A DNA stretch of 64,000 bases from Bradyrhizobium algeriense (GTDB taxonomy: Bacteria; Pseudomonadota; Alphaproteobacteria; Rhizobiales; Xanthobacteraceae): assembly GCF_036924595.1 (NCBI RefSeq), contig NZ_JAZHRV010000001.1, positions 620,001 to 684,000 of the forward strand, in the 5' to 3' direction. Positions within the stretch are counted from its first letter, which is position 1. The number at the start of each line of letters is the position of its first letter. A model generated the notes under the pieces. That model saw only the letters and a list, made by a program, of their open reading frames with translations, made no database searches and was not told the origin of the DNA. Both the position numbers and the translations under genes were made by a program. Shown one piece after another: positions 7,973-16,922 of the stretch.

Positions 7973-9568
7973 TCACGATGCCAGCGCGGTCAGAAGCATC
8001 CGCGCGAGATCGGCACTGACGTAAGGCTTCGGCAGCAGCAGCACACCGGCCTCGAGACGGCCATGATGGATGAGGGCATTCTCGGCATAACCGGAGGTAT
8101 AAAGCACTTTAAGCTCCGGCCGCCTTTTGACGACCTCGGTCGCGAGCTGGCGGCCATTCACTCCCCCGGGGAGCATGACGTCGGTGAACAGCAGGTCGAT
8201 GCGTTCCGGTCCATCGATGATGGCCAGCGCCTCGGCCGCATTGCCTGCGGCGAGCGTGTGGAATCCGAAGCGGGTGATTTGCGCCAGGACGTATTCGCGG
8301 ACCAGCGGGTCGTCCTCGACGATCAGGATCGTCTGGTCGCCATGTTCTCCGGCATATCCGCCGGTCTCGCCGGCGGGCTCCTCCGGGCCGCCGCCCGTGG
8401 CCTGCGGCAGGTAAAGCTTCACGGTCGTGCCGTGATCCTCTTCGCTGTAGATCTTGATATGTCCATTCGACTGTCTGGCGAAGCCGTACACCATGCTGAG
8501 GCCGAGCCCCGAGCCCTTGCCGGCTTCCTTGGTGGTAAAGAACGGCTCAAACACCTTTTCGAGCAGGTTGCCCGGAATCCCTTCCCCGGTGTCGCTCACG
8601 GCAATCATGACGTAGTCGCCAGGTCTGACTTCGCTGTTCAGGCGAGCGTAGTTCTCATCGAGCGCCACGTTCTTGGTTTCCAACGTTAGCTTGCCGCCGT
8701 TAGGCATGGCGTCCCGCGCATTCAGGGCGAGGTTCAGGATTGCGGTCGAAAGCTGACTGGGATCGATCAGAGCCGGCGCGGAATCGTGCGCCAGCATCGA
8801 TTCAATTTCGATGTGCTCGCCGAGGGTCGGCCGCAGCAGCTGCGCTGAATCGATGATCAACGCGTTGACATCGGTATTGCGCGGCTGCAGCGGCTGTCGA
8901 CGGGAGAAGGCCAACAAGTGCTTCGTCAGCTCAGCGCCCCTTGTCGCGGCTCCGTTGATCAGATCGGTGATCTGGGCAAGATGCGGACGATCCTTGACGG
9001 CATCGCTCAGGATTTCGATGGTTCCGGTGATAACAGTCAGAATGTTGTTGAAGTCGTGCGCGACGCCGCCGGTGAGCTGGCCGATGGCTTCCATCTTCTG
9101 CGCCTGCCGGACCTTGGATTCGGTGGCCTCTTTCTCCTCAAAACGTTTGACCATGGCCTCGGCCTCGCGGCGCTGCCTGACCTCCTCCTCAAGCGCGGCA
9201 TTGGCATTGGCAAGCTGAATGCGCGTCGGCAGCACCAGGATCCGCGGCAGCAGCAGCAGGAGTGCTGCCGTGATCGGGACCGAGATCAGGGTCAGGAAAG
9301 CTTTCGCCACGGCCTCGATTTCATAGGCCGGCACCCATACGGTGTAGATCGACAGCAGGCTGGTCACTCCGCAGACCGCGACGAAGATCGCGAATATCAG
9401 GAATACGCCCCAGAACATCAGCTCACGGTGGCGTCGCCACACGAAGAACGCGAGAACGAACGCCGTCGTAAAGAAGGCGACGGCGACCATCGCGTCGGAA
9501 ACGACATTCAGCCAGATCAATTCCGGCTTCCACAGCAGGCACGCGCCATGCTCGGTGAGCTTCGACAT
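7973..9568 (-). CDS. Hybrid histidine kinase/response regulator with ethylene-receptor-like sensor
   Basis: A 531-residue protein. Residues about 18-112 form three membrane helices arranged like the ethylene-binding domain of ETR1 (SD at 24-25 in helix 1, CGVTS at 66-70 in helix 2). A coiled linker (115-155) follows, then the phospho-acceptor GGVAHDFNN (His171), an HATPase domain with NARDAMPNGG, DTGEGIP and GSGLGLSMVYGF, and a C-terminal receiver (ILIVEDDPLVREYV, LLFTDVMLP, LLPKPY). The ETR1 copper ligand pair is Cys65/His69; here Cys66 is kept but the equivalent of His69 is Ser70. The start at 9568 follows GGAG. No partner is adjacent. Confidence 0.85.
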   Translation of the reverse strand: MSKLTEHGACLLWKPELIWLNVVSDAMVAVAFFTTAFVLAFFVWRRHRELMFWGVFLIFAIFVAVCGVTSLLSIYTVWVPAYEIEAVAKAFLTLISVPITAALLLLLPRILVLPTRIQLANANAALEEEVRQRREAEAMVKRFEEKEATESKVRQAQKMEAIGQLTGGVAHDFNNILTVITGTIEILSDAVKDRPHLAQITDLINGAATRGAELTKHLLAFSRRQPLQPRNTDVNALIIDSAQLLRPTLGEHIEIESMLAHDSAPALIDPSQLSTAILNLALNARDAMPNGGKLTLETKNVALDENYARLNSEVRPGDYVMIAVSDTGEGIPGNLLEKVFEPFFTTKEAGKGSGLGLSMVYGFARQSNGHIKIYSEEDHGTTVKLYLPQATGGGPEEPAGETGGYAGEHGDQTILIVEDDPLVREYVLAQITRFGFHTLAAGNAAEALAIIDGPERIDLLFTDVMLPGGVNGRQLATEVVKRRPELKVLYTSGYAENALIHHGRLEAGVLLLPKPYVSADLARMLLTALAS

Positions 9569-9731
9569 GCGAAAAAGCTCCAACAAGCGGCTGCATGCGT
9601 GCAGCCGCACGCTTCCGATCTCTCCGTCGGATGACGGAAACTATTCAGCTTTTTTGCCCCCCACGCAAGCGCAGCGCTGGATCGTGACCATCACCGCGCT
9701 ACAGCGGATTTATTGAAAATGCCCTCGCTGC

Positions 9732-10280
9732 TCAGAACGTCGGCGGCGTGCAGGCCGAGATCACCTCGCAGGCTTTTGCGCCGACGCAGCGAAAGCGGTG
9801 CGGACGGCGACTTTCGAAATAATAGGCATCGCCGGGATCGAGGATACGGCGTTCGTCGTCGACGGTCACCTCGAGCCGGCCGCTCACCACGATGCCGCCT
9901 TCCTCGCCGTCATGGGTCAGCGGCACCCGGCCGGTGTCGCTGCCCGGCTCGTAGCGTTCTTTCAGGATCTGTAGGCTCCGGCCGAACATGGTGTCGCCGA
10001 CCTGGCGATACGAAATCGGTTGCTTGCCGATCTCGGTTAGTTCGTCGGAGCGGTAGAACGCCTTGCGCGGCCGCTCCGGCTCGATCGCGAAGAATTCGGC
10101 GAGCCCCATCGGCAGCCCGTCGAGGATGCGCTTGAGCGCACCGACGGAGGGGTTCATCTGGTTGGATTCGATCAGCGAGATCGTCGAATTGGTCACGCCG
10201 GAGCGTTTTGCGAGCTCACGCTGCGACAGCTTGTGACGGGCGCGAACGAAGCGGAGTCGCCCACCGATATCGACGCTCAT
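9732..10280 (-). CDS. XRE-type HTH regulator with C-terminal cupin (PuuR-like)
   Basis: A 182-residue protein with an N-terminal XRE helix-turn-helix (RLRFVRARHKLSQRELAKRSGVTNSTISLIESNQMNPSVGALKRIL, about 8-55) and a C-terminal cupin (about 105-178) with THDGEEGGIVVSGRLEVTV and DAYYFESRRPHRF. This architecture is that of PuuR and related repressors of amine catabolism. It starts at 10280 after CAGGGA and is divergent from the omega-aminotransferase gene, which it probably controls. The other long frame continuing beyond 10280 is antisense to the aminotransferase and is not coding. Confidence 0.85.
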   Translation of the reverse strand: MSVDIGGRLRFVRARHKLSQRELAKRSGVTNSTISLIESNQMNPSVGALKRILDGLPMGLAEFFAIEPERPRKAFYRSDELTEIGKQPISYRQVGDTMFGRSLQILKERYEPGSDTGRVPLTHDGEEGGIVVSGRLEVTVDDERRILDPGDAYYFESRRPHRFRCVGAKACEVISACTPPTF

Positions 10281-10300
10281 CGAAAATCCCTGTTGCAAGT

Positions 10301-10315
10301 GTTTCGGATCGAACA
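10301..10315. promoter_or_regulatory. Possible operator between PuuR-like regulator and aminotransferase
   Basis: TTCG-GAT-CGAA (10303-10313) is a perfect small inverted repeat inside TGTTTCGGATCGAACA, located in the divergent promoter region of the regulator and the aminotransferase. It is a plausible binding site for the XRE-cupin regulator. Short arms make this uncertain. Confidence 0.3.
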
Positions 10316-10433
10316 AATATGCCCTAGCCGGGCCAGTAAAATCAATGGGTTGCAGGAGTGAAGAAAAGGACTTGTTGTGCCTTCCCGAGCGTGGCCCGGT
10401 GGTACCTTGAGCTGCCAGCACAGGAGCTACGCC

Positions 10434-11762
10434 GTGACCCTTCATCAGAAGCCGAACACCCTGCAAACCGATTCGTTCTGGATGCCGTTCACGGCCAACC
10501 GGCAGTTCAAGAAAGCGCCGCGGCTGTTCGCTTCCGCCGAGGGCATGCACTACACGACGGTCGACGGCCGCAAGGTGATCGACGGCTCGGCCGGCCTCTG
10601 GTGCGTCAATGCCGGCCATGGCCGCCGCCAGATCGCCGCCGCCGTCGAGCGGCAGTTGATGAACCTCGACTTCGCGCCCTCGTTCAACATGGGCCATCCG
10701 CTGGCGTTCGATTTCGCCGAGCGGCTGGCCGAGATCGCGCCCAAAGGTCTCGATCGCATCTTCTTCACCAATTCGGGCTCGGAATCGGTCGACACTGCGC
10801 TGAAGATCGCGCTCGCCTATCAGCGCGCCATCGGACAGGGGACGCGGACGCGCCTGATCGGTCGCGAGCGCGGCTATCACGGCGTCGGCTTCGGCGGCAT
10901 GTCGGTCGGCGGCATGGTGGCGAACCGCCGCGCCTTCGCGACCCATCTGCCCGGCGTCGACCACATCCGTCACACCCATGATCTCGCCCGCAACGCCTTT
11001 GCAAAGGATCAGCCGGAGCATGGCGCCGAACTCGCCGACGATGTTGAGCGGATGGTGGCGCTGCATGGCGCTGACACCATCGCCGCCGTCATTGTCGAAC
11101 CGGTGCCGGGTTCGACCGCGGTGCTGCCGCCGCCGAAGGGCTATCTGCAGCGGCTGCGCGAGCTCTGCACCAAGCACGGCATCCTCTTGATCTTCGACGA
11201 GGTCATCACCGGCTTCGGCCGCCTCGGCGCGCCGTTCGCGGCTGACTATTTCGGCGTTACGCCTGATATGATGACGACGGCCAAGGGCATCACCAACGGC
11301 ACCGTGCCCTGCGGCGCGGTGTTCGCCAGCCGCAAGATCCATGACGCGCTGATGAACGGCCCCGAGGGCACGATCGAGCTGTTCCACGGCTACACTTATT
11401 CCGCGCATCCGGTCGCCTGCGCGGCGGGCCTTGCGACGCTTGACATCTACAAGGATGAGGGGCTGCTCACGCGTGGAGCGTCACTGGCTGAATATTGGCG
11501 CGATGCGCTGCATTCGCTCAAGGGCCTGCCGAACGTCATCGACATCCGCAATGTCGGCCTGATGGGCGCAATCGAGCTGTCGCCGCGCAGCGACGGCGTC
11601 GGCGCCCGCGGTTATGACGTGATGGTGGATTGCTTCAATCGCGGGCTTTATTTCCGCATGAGCGGCGACTCCTTCGCGATGTCGCCGCCCTTGATTGTCG
11701 AGAAAAGCCATATCGACGACATGGTCTCGATCCTCGGCGACGCCATCAAGCGCGTGGCCTGA
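10434..11762 (+). CDS. Omega-amino acid:pyruvate aminotransferase (class III, PLP)
   Basis: A 442-residue class III aminotransferase. It shows WMPFTANRQFK at the N-terminus, the SGSESVDTALKIAL block, the PLP-stacking FDEVITGFGRLG region, and the Schiff-base lysine Lys284 in TTAKGITNG. The sequence is close to beta-alanine/omega-amino acid:pyruvate transaminases, which move amino groups from omega-amino acids or amines to pyruvate giving alanine. GTG at 10434 is used because CAGGAGC lies before it. dadA follows downstream, consistent with further handling of alanine. Divergent from the PuuR-like regulator. Confidence 0.9.
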   Translation: MTLHQKPNTLQTDSFWMPFTANRQFKKAPRLFASAEGMHYTTVDGRKVIDGSAGLWCVNAGHGRRQIAAAVERQLMNLDFAPSFNMGHPLAFDFAERLAEIAPKGLDRIFFTNSGSESVDTALKIALAYQRAIGQGTRTRLIGRERGYHGVGFGGMSVGGMVANRRAFATHLPGVDHIRHTHDLARNAFAKDQPEHGAELADDVERMVALHGADTIAAVIVEPVPGSTAVLPPPKGYLQRLRELCTKHGILLIFDEVITGFGRLGAPFAADYFGVTPDMMTTAKGITNGTVPCGAVFASRKIHDALMNGPEGTIELFHGYTYSAHPVACAAGLATLDIYKDEGLLTRGASLAEYWRDALHSLKGLPNVIDIRNVGLMGAIELSPRSDGVGARGYDVMVDCFNRGLYFRMSGDSFAMSPPLIVEKSHIDDMVSILGDAIKRVA

Positions 11763-11784
11763 TCCTTGCTCGCAAGGAAGCCAT

Positions 11785-11875
11785 AGCGTTTTCAAGCGAA
11801 GTGGACCCCCGGTTCGCGTGAAGAAAACGCGTCAAGAAAAAAACCTGGAGCACGGTTCCGATTCTATCGGAGCCG
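11785..11875. repeat. Intergenic hairpin repeat, family B (copy 1)
   Basis: The stretch AGCGTTTTCAAGCGAAGTGG, CCGGTTCGCGTGAAGAAAACGCGTCAA and a terminal hairpin (CGGTTCCGAT / ATCGGAGCCG, one mismatch) matches a second copy at 62897-62998 closely, with small differences. It lies between the aminotransferase and dadA genes. Dispersed elements of this type are typical of Bradyrhizobium and related genomes; their role is unknown. Confidence 0.8.
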
Positions 11876-11926
11876 GGCTTCAGAGCGGCCGCGGCGCGAA
11901 CGCCGCGGCGAATTGCGTGAGGGATC

Positions 11927-13192
11927 GTGAAAGTCATCGTTCTCGGCAGTGGCGTCATCGGCGTCACGACAGCCTATTATCTGGCACGCGCCGGCCATGA
12001 GGTAACGGTCGTCGACCGCCAGTCCGAGCCCGCGCAGGAAACCTCTTTCGCCAATGCCGGCGAAGTCTCGCCCGGCTATTCCTCGCCCTGGGCCGGCCCC
12101 GGCGTGCCGGTGAAAGCCATCAAATGGCTGTTGATGCGGCACGGGCCGCTGGTGATCTGGCCCAAGCTCGATCCCGTGATGTGGATCTGGGGCATGAAGA
12201 TGCTGCGCAACTGCACGGCAGAGCGCTACGCCGTCAACAAGCGTCGGATGATCCCGATCGCCGAATACAGCCGCGATTCCTTGCGCGCGCTGCGCGCCGA
12301 GATCGGTATCAAATATGACGAGCGCAGCCGCGGCACGCTGCAGCTTTTCCGCAAGCAGAAGCAGCTCGACGGTACCGGCGGCGATATCGCGGTGCTCAAG
12401 CAATATGGTGTTCCTTACGAGGTGCTCGATCGCGAAGGCTGCATCGGTGCGGAGCCGGCGCTGGCGGCGGTGAAGGAAAGATTCGTCGGCGGACTGCGGC
12501 TGCCGCAGGACGAGACCGGCGATTGCCATATGTTTACGCAGGCGCTCGCCAAGGAAGCAGCAAAGCTCGGCGTGCAGTTCAGGTTCAATACCAGCATCGA
12601 TCGCGTGGTCGCGGACGGCGACAGGATCACGGGCGTCGTCACCAGCGCCGGGCTGTTGCAGGCCGATGCCTACGTCGCTGCGCTCGGTAGCTGGACGCCG
12701 CGGTTGCTCAAGCCCATCGGTATTCCGGTTCCTGTCTATCCTGTGAAGGGCTATTCGATCACGGTCCCGGTCATCGATGACGACGGCGCGCCTGTATCCA
12801 CCGTGATGGACGAAAGCTACAAGGTCGCGATCACGCGGCTCGGCGACCGCATCCGCGTCGGCGGCACCGCGGAAATCTCAGGCTATTCGAACCGGCTCGA
12901 TGCGGCGCGGCGCGCGACGCTCGATCATTCCCTCACCGACATGTTTCCGCGCGGCGGTGACCTCGGCAAGGCGACGTTCTGGAGCGGCCTGCGCCCGATG
13001 ACGCCGGACGGGCCGCCGGTCATCGGCGCCACGCGCTACAGCAATTTGCATCTCAACACCGGCCACGGCACGCTTGGCTGGACCATGGCCTGTGGCTCGG
13101 GGAGGGTGCTGGCGGACCTGATGTCGGGGCGGAAGCCTGAGATCGACGTGAGCGAACTCACGGTGAGCCGCTACGATCACCGGTTTGGGTGA
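11927..13192 (+). CDS. dadA: D-amino acid dehydrogenase small subunit
   Basis: A 421-residue FAD protein with the N-terminal dinucleotide motif [20 protein letters not shown] (7-26) and the DadA signatures [19 protein letters not shown] and [16 protein letters not shown], plus the C-terminal [16 protein letters not shown]. DadA oxidises D-amino acids, mainly D-alanine, to keto acids and passes electrons to the respiratory chain at the membrane. The usual dadX racemase gene is not adjacent. GTG start at 11927. A repeat separates it from the aminotransferase, so co-transcription is possible but not certain. Confidence 0.92.
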   Translation: MKVIVLGSGVIGVTTAYYLARAGHEVTVVDRQSEPAQETSFANAGEVSPGYSSPWAGPGVPVKAIKWLLMRHGPLVIWPKLDPVMWIWGMKMLRNCTAERYAVNKRRMIPIAEYSRDSLRALRAEIGIKYDERSRGTLQLFRKQKQLDGTGGDIAVLKQYGVPYEVLDREGCIGAEPALAAVKERFVGGLRLPQDETGDCHMFTQALAKEAAKLGVQFRFNTSIDRVVADGDRITGVVTSAGLLQADAYVAALGSWTPRLLKPIGIPVPVYPVKGYSITVPVIDDDGAPVSTVMDESYKVAITRLGDRIRVGGTAEISGYSNRLDAARRATLDHSLTDMFPRGGDLGKATFWSGLRPMTPDGPPVIGATRYSNLHLNTGHGTLGWTMACGSGRVLADLMSGRKPEIDVSELTVSRYDHRFG

Positions 13193-13218
13193 GGGGCGGA
13201 CGAGCACAGTTGGCAAGA

Positions 13219-13233
13219 GGCGCGGGACGCGCC
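13219..13233. terminator. Hairpin between convergent dadA and a hypothetical gene
   Basis: GGCGCG-GGA-CGCGCC is a perfect 6-base-pair stem followed by GAGTTT, located between the converging ends of dadA (13192) and the hypothetical gene (13243). It may terminate dadA transcription; the T-run is short, so this is a moderate call. Confidence 0.45.
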
Positions 13234-13242
13234 GAGTTTCAC

Positions 13243-13587
13243 TCAGTGCAGTGCCGGTTCGCGGGCGCTTAGCGCCGTCTTCATCAGCTTCGGCAAGGTC
13301 CTGGCGTAGACCTCAATGAATGTGGCGTCGCCATTGGAGCGAGGGGCGCGCGCGGCCTGCGCGGCGATACGTGCAGCCTTGGCTTCGCACTTCGCGAACA
13401 GGTGCCAGAACCATTCCGGCTCTTTGTCCATTGGCTCCTTGTGCAGCTTGATGACGGCGGCGCCTACTGCCGCCATGGCATTTACGGCGCCCGCGCTCAT
13501 GGTGCTTAAGGCCGCCGAGCTCATGATATCTTCTCTGGTCTCGGCGGCTGCGGCTCGTGCTTTCCCGTGTTTCCCTCGGTTCGGCAT
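13243..13587 (-). CDS. Hypothetical protein
   Basis: A 114-residue frame with a strong AGGAG site seven bases before its ATG at 13587. It has a basic N-terminus, an Ala-rich hydrophobic middle (STMSAGAVNAMAAVGAAVIKLHKE, about 29-52), a WFWHLFAKCEAKAARIAAQAARA amphipathic helix and a FIEVYARTLPKLMKTAL helix. No known domain is recognised; the helical, Ala-rich pattern is loosely phasin-like, but this is not a claim of homology. It is a single gene converging on dadA. Confidence 0.6.
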   Translation of the reverse strand: MPNRGKHGKARAAAAETREDIMSSAALSTMSAGAVNAMAAVGAAVIKLHKEPMDKEPEWFWHLFAKCEAKAARIAAQAARAPRSNGDATFIEVYARTLPKLMKTALSAREPALH

Positions 13588-13767
13588 GCTCAGCTCCTGA
13601 CGTATCCATACGAACTCCTGGGAAGCGTAGACCTCGGGTGTTGACGGCGTCTGAATCGACAGTCCTAAGTTCGGATTTTCGATTTCATTCGGGTATGTCT
13701 AAATTCTTTCACGATGTTCCCTGGTGGGCGGGACAGTCGGTATGCGGGTGTCGTCGTTGCCTCTGCA

Positions 13768-16089
13768 TCAATCCTGTTCGGGAGGATCAAAGGCGTGGAT
13801 GGCAGGCAGCGCTCCCGTATATTTCTCGCACTCGACCACCGTCACCTGACCGCAGCAGCCTTGCGCGATCCGCGATGTGCCGATGTCGCGGGTGAGCACG
13901 TTCGGATTGCCGTGGACGCAGAGCGGATGTTCGGCCGCACCTGGCTCCGGATCGTACCAGGCGCCGGTGGACAATTGCACCACGCCGGGCATGACGTCGT
14001 CTGTAATAGCGGCGGCAGCGAGGCAGGCGCCCCGATCATTGAACAGGCGGACGATGTCGCCGTCGGCGATACCGCGGCGCGCCGCATCAACGGGGTTGAG
14101 ACGGACGGGTTCGCGGCCGGCAATTTTCTTCGACTGGCTGTAGGCGCCGAAGTCGAGCTGGCTGTGCAGCCTCGTCGCCGGTTGATTGGCGATCAGCATC
14201 AACGGGCGGCGTGCATCCGGCGGTTCGGTCGAGGGCAGCCAGGCCGGGTGGGGAGGGCAATCGTCGTAACCGAAGCCCGCGATGGCTTTCGAATAGATCT
14301 CGATCTTGCCGCTTGGCGTCGGCAGCTTGTTGTTGAGGGGATCGTTGCGGAAGGCGCGCAGAAAGCCGCCGTCATCGGGGGCCGACGGCAGCGCGAGTTC
14401 GCCGCGCTCCCAGAACTCTTCGAAATCAGGCGCATCGCAGCCGGCCTCGGCAAGCGCCTTCCGCGTCGGCTCGTAAAGATGCGCCAGCCATTGCCTGGTG
14501 TCGCGTCCTTCCGTAAAGGCCTGTTCAACGCCTAATCGCCGCGACAGCGCGGCAAAAATATCGAAATCGTCGCGCGCTTCGCCGACCGGGTCCATGGCCC
14601 TGCGCATTGCGATCAGCCTTGGATCGGTGCCCGCGGCGCCGATGTCGTCGCGCTCCAGCGTCATCGTCGCCGGCAGCACGATGTCGGCAAACTTCGCCAT
14701 CGGCGTCCAGGCGCTCTCGTGCACGACGATGGTTTGCGGAACATTGAAGGCGCGCCGCAGCCGGTTGATGTCCTGGTGATGATGGAAAGGGTTGCCGCCC
14801 GCCCAATAGACCAGCTTGATGTCGGGATACCGCATCGACCGGCCGTTGTATTCGAAGCTCTCGCCCGGATTGAGGAGCATGTCGGCAACGCGCGCGACCG
14901 GGATGAATTCGCTGGTGCCGTTCTTGCCTTGCGACAGCGTCGGAATCGGAACCGCGTTGAAGCGGCGGCCGGTGTGGCCGAGCGCACCGAGCGCGTAATT
15001 ATATCCGCCGCCGGGCAGGCCGATCTGGCCGAGCATGGCCGCGAGCACCGCGCCCATCCACACCGGCTGCTCGCCATATTGCGCCCGCTGCAGCGAATGC
15101 GAGACCGTGATCAGAGTGCGCCCGCGCGGCAGCCGGCGGGCGAGGTCGACGATGGTGGCGGCAGGAATGCCGGTGATGCCGGCCGCCCATGCCGCGTCCT
15201 TTGGCGTATTGTCGTCGCGGCCGAGCAGATAGCGTTCGAAGATGTCGAAGCCGGTGCAATAGCGCGCGACAAAGGCGCTGTCCCACAGGTTTTCGACGAG
15301 CAGCGTATGCGCGAGCGCCAGCATCAGCGCCACGTCGGTGCCGACCCTGATCGGAAGCCACCGGGCGCCGGCTTCTTCCGGCAGGTCATCGCGCAACGGC
15401 GCGATGCCATAGAAGACCGCGCCGCGGCGCGCGGCCTTTTGCATCGCGTCGCGCTCGATGTGGCGGCTGATGCCGCCGCTGGCGACGTCCGAGTTCTTCA
15501 GCGCCATGCCGCCGAAGGCCAGCACCGTATCGGTATGCTCGGCGACCTGATCCCACGTTACGTTTCGGCGCGAGACGTCTTCGTAGCCGCCGAGGACATG
15601 AGGCAGGATCACGGCCGAGGCGCCGGCGCTGTAGCTGTTCACCGAACGCACATAGCCGCCGAATGCCATGTTCAGAAAGCGATGAACCTGGCTCTGCGCG
15701 TGATGGAAACGTCCGGCGCTGGACCAGCCATAGGAGCCGCCGTAGACCGCGGCGGCGCCATATTCGGTTCGGATCCGCGATAATTCATTCGCAAGCAAAT
15801 CGAGAACTTCATCCCAGGGGCACGCGACGAATTTCTGGTCGAAGGTGCGCTCGCTGCGTGCGCTCCGGTCCAGCCATGCCTTGCGGACCATCGGCCGCAG
15901 AATGCGGGCCTTGTGGCGCATCGCGGTGGTGAAGTTCTGTAAAATCGAGGAGGGCGCAGGATCCTCCTCGTAAGGCCTGATATCCAGCGTCGCGCCGTTC
16001 CATCGCGCGGAAAATGCGCCCCAATGTGCGCTGTGCGGGCTCCAATCCTCACGGGCTTGATCCATTCGTTGTTCCAGACCGTCGCTCAT
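13768..16089 (-). CDS. Molybdopterin-dependent S/N-oxide reductase (BisC/DMSO-reductase family)
   Basis: A 773-residue enzyme of the DMSO-reductase superfamily. It has the GGSYGWSSAGRFHH motif (117-130) that carries the serine molybdenum ligand, the ALKNSDVASGG and YWAGGNPFHHHQD cofactor blocks, and the C-terminal LSTGAWYDPE segment. There is no twin-arginine signal, pointing to a cytoplasmic biotin- or methionine-sulfoxide reductase or similar. The ATG at 16089 overlaps the TGA of the XRE-cupin regulator (ATGA), so the two are translationally coupled; a longer start at 16116 is less likely. Substrate is unknown. Confidence 0.85.
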   Translation of the reverse strand: MSDGLEQRMDQAREDWSPHSAHWGAFSARWNGATLDIRPYEEDPAPSSILQNFTTAMRHKARILRPMVRKAWLDRSARSERTFDQKFVACPWDEVLDLLANELSRIRTEYGAAAVYGGSYGWSSAGRFHHAQSQVHRFLNMAFGGYVRSVNSYSAGASAVILPHVLGGYEDVSRRNVTWDQVAEHTDTVLAFGGMALKNSDVASGGISRHIERDAMQKAARRGAVFYGIAPLRDDLPEEAGARWLPIRVGTDVALMLALAHTLLVENLWDSAFVARYCTGFDIFERYLLGRDDNTPKDAAWAAGITGIPAATIVDLARRLPRGRTLITVSHSLQRAQYGEQPVWMGAVLAAMLGQIGLPGGGYNYALGALGHTGRRFNAVPIPTLSQGKNGTSEFIPVARVADMLLNPGESFEYNGRSMRYPDIKLVYWAGGNPFHHHQDINRLRRAFNVPQTIVVHESAWTPMAKFADIVLPATMTLERDDIGAAGTDPRLIAMRRAMDPVGEARDDFDIFAALSRRLGVEQAFTEGRDTRQWLAHLYEPTRKALAEAGCDAPDFEEFWERGELALPSAPDDGGFLRAFRNDPLNNKLPTPSGKIEIYSKAIAGFGYDDCPPHPAWLPSTEPPDARRPLMLIANQPATRLHSQLDFGAYSQSKKIAGREPVRLNPVDAARRGIADGDIVRLFNDRGACLAAAAITDDVMPGVVQLSTGAWYDPEPGAAEHPLCVHGNPNVLTRDIGTSRIAQGCCGQVTVVECEKYTGALPAIHAFDPPEQD

Positions 16090-16769
16090 GACGCCGCCGT
16101 TATGCAGTTCACCCACAGCACGACCGCTTTCGCATCTTCCGCCGGATTTGAAAAGCGGTGAGGGCGGCGGCTGGCGAAGCGAAAACTGTCGCCCGTCTTG
16201 AGCGACCAGGTCTCGGCATCCACGGTCAGCGTCATCTCGCCTTCCAGTACCAGACCAGCCTCTTCGCCGTCATGGGTGTAGAGTTCGTCGCCGGTGTTGC
16301 CGCCGGGTTCCAGGTGCACGAGAAACAGATTCAGGCGGTTCTCCGTTCCCGCCGGGCTCAGCAATTGTTTGGAAATGCCGGTGCGCCACAATTTCAGTTC
16401 GGCGCGCTGCAACTGGCGCGTCACCACGCCGCCTGAAGCCGCATCGTCGCTGGGCCGCGAGCCGAACAGCGCGGCGATGCCGACGCCGAGCACGTCGGCC
16501 AGCGTTGCGAGCACGCGCAGCGAAGGCGACGACAGGCCGCGCTCGATCTGGCTGAGGAAGCCGATCGACAGATCGGTGCGCGCGGCGATCGTCTCCAGCG
16601 ACAGTTTGTGTTCACGGCGCAGGTCGCGAATGCGCCGGCCGACGGCGAGGTCCATCGCCGGTTCGGCCGGCCTTGCGGCAGCCTTCGCCTTCGGCTTGCG
16701 CGCCGCCTTTGCCGTGGCCCTTGCCTTGGCCTTGGGCGCCGGCTTTTTAATTCTCTTGCCACCGCTCAC
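16086..16769 (-). CDS. XRE-type HTH regulator with cupin domain
   Basis: A 227-residue protein. The first ~38 residues are a Lys/Ala/Pro-rich basic tail. An XRE helix-turn-helix follows (RIRDLRREHKLSLETIAARTDLSIGFLSQIERGLSSPSLRVLATLADVL, about 46-95), then a C-terminal cupin with THDGEEAGLVLEGEMTLTV and SFRFASRRPHRF. It shares four bases with the molybdo-reductase gene downstream and is divergent from the amino-acid ABC importer. It could control both, as relatives do in amino-acid and amine catabolism. Confidence 0.85.
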   Translation of the reverse strand: MSGGKRIKKPAPKAKARATAKAARKPKAKAAARPAEPAMDLAVGRRIRDLRREHKLSLETIAARTDLSIGFLSQIERGLSSPSLRVLATLADVLGVGIAALFGSRPSDDAASGGVVTRQLQRAELKLWRTGISKQLLSPAGTENRLNLFLVHLEPGGNTGDELYTHDGEEAGLVLEGEMTLTVDAETWSLKTGDSFRFASRRPHRFSNPAEDAKAVVLWVNCITAAS

Positions 16770-16798
16770 GTCAGTCTGCTTCCTTCATGTGCATGAAA

Positions 16799-16810
16799 AT
16801 TGCTTGCAAT
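16799..16810. promoter_or_regulatory. Candidate operator in the regulator/ABC-importer divergent region
   Basis: ATTGC-TT-GCAAT is a perfect 12-base palindrome 30 bases upstream of the XRE-cupin start. A second weaker repeat, TTTCA-TAATGG-TGAAA (16833-16848), lies nearer the ABC operon. Either could be bound by the XRE-cupin protein; assignment is by position and symmetry only. Confidence 0.4.
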
Positions 16811-16922
16811 GCCGCGGCAAGTGTGACCACAATTTCATAATGGTGAAAATAGGCCGGAACGGCGTTTCCCGCAACTCTTTGGTCTGACGCGGGCGGCGGT
16901 GTTCGATCCAGGAGGTGGTGCC

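Noticed and set aside
10281..11408. Upstream extension of the PuuR-like regulator
   Set aside because: It is antisense to the aminotransferase; the regulator begins at 10280 with a ribosome site.
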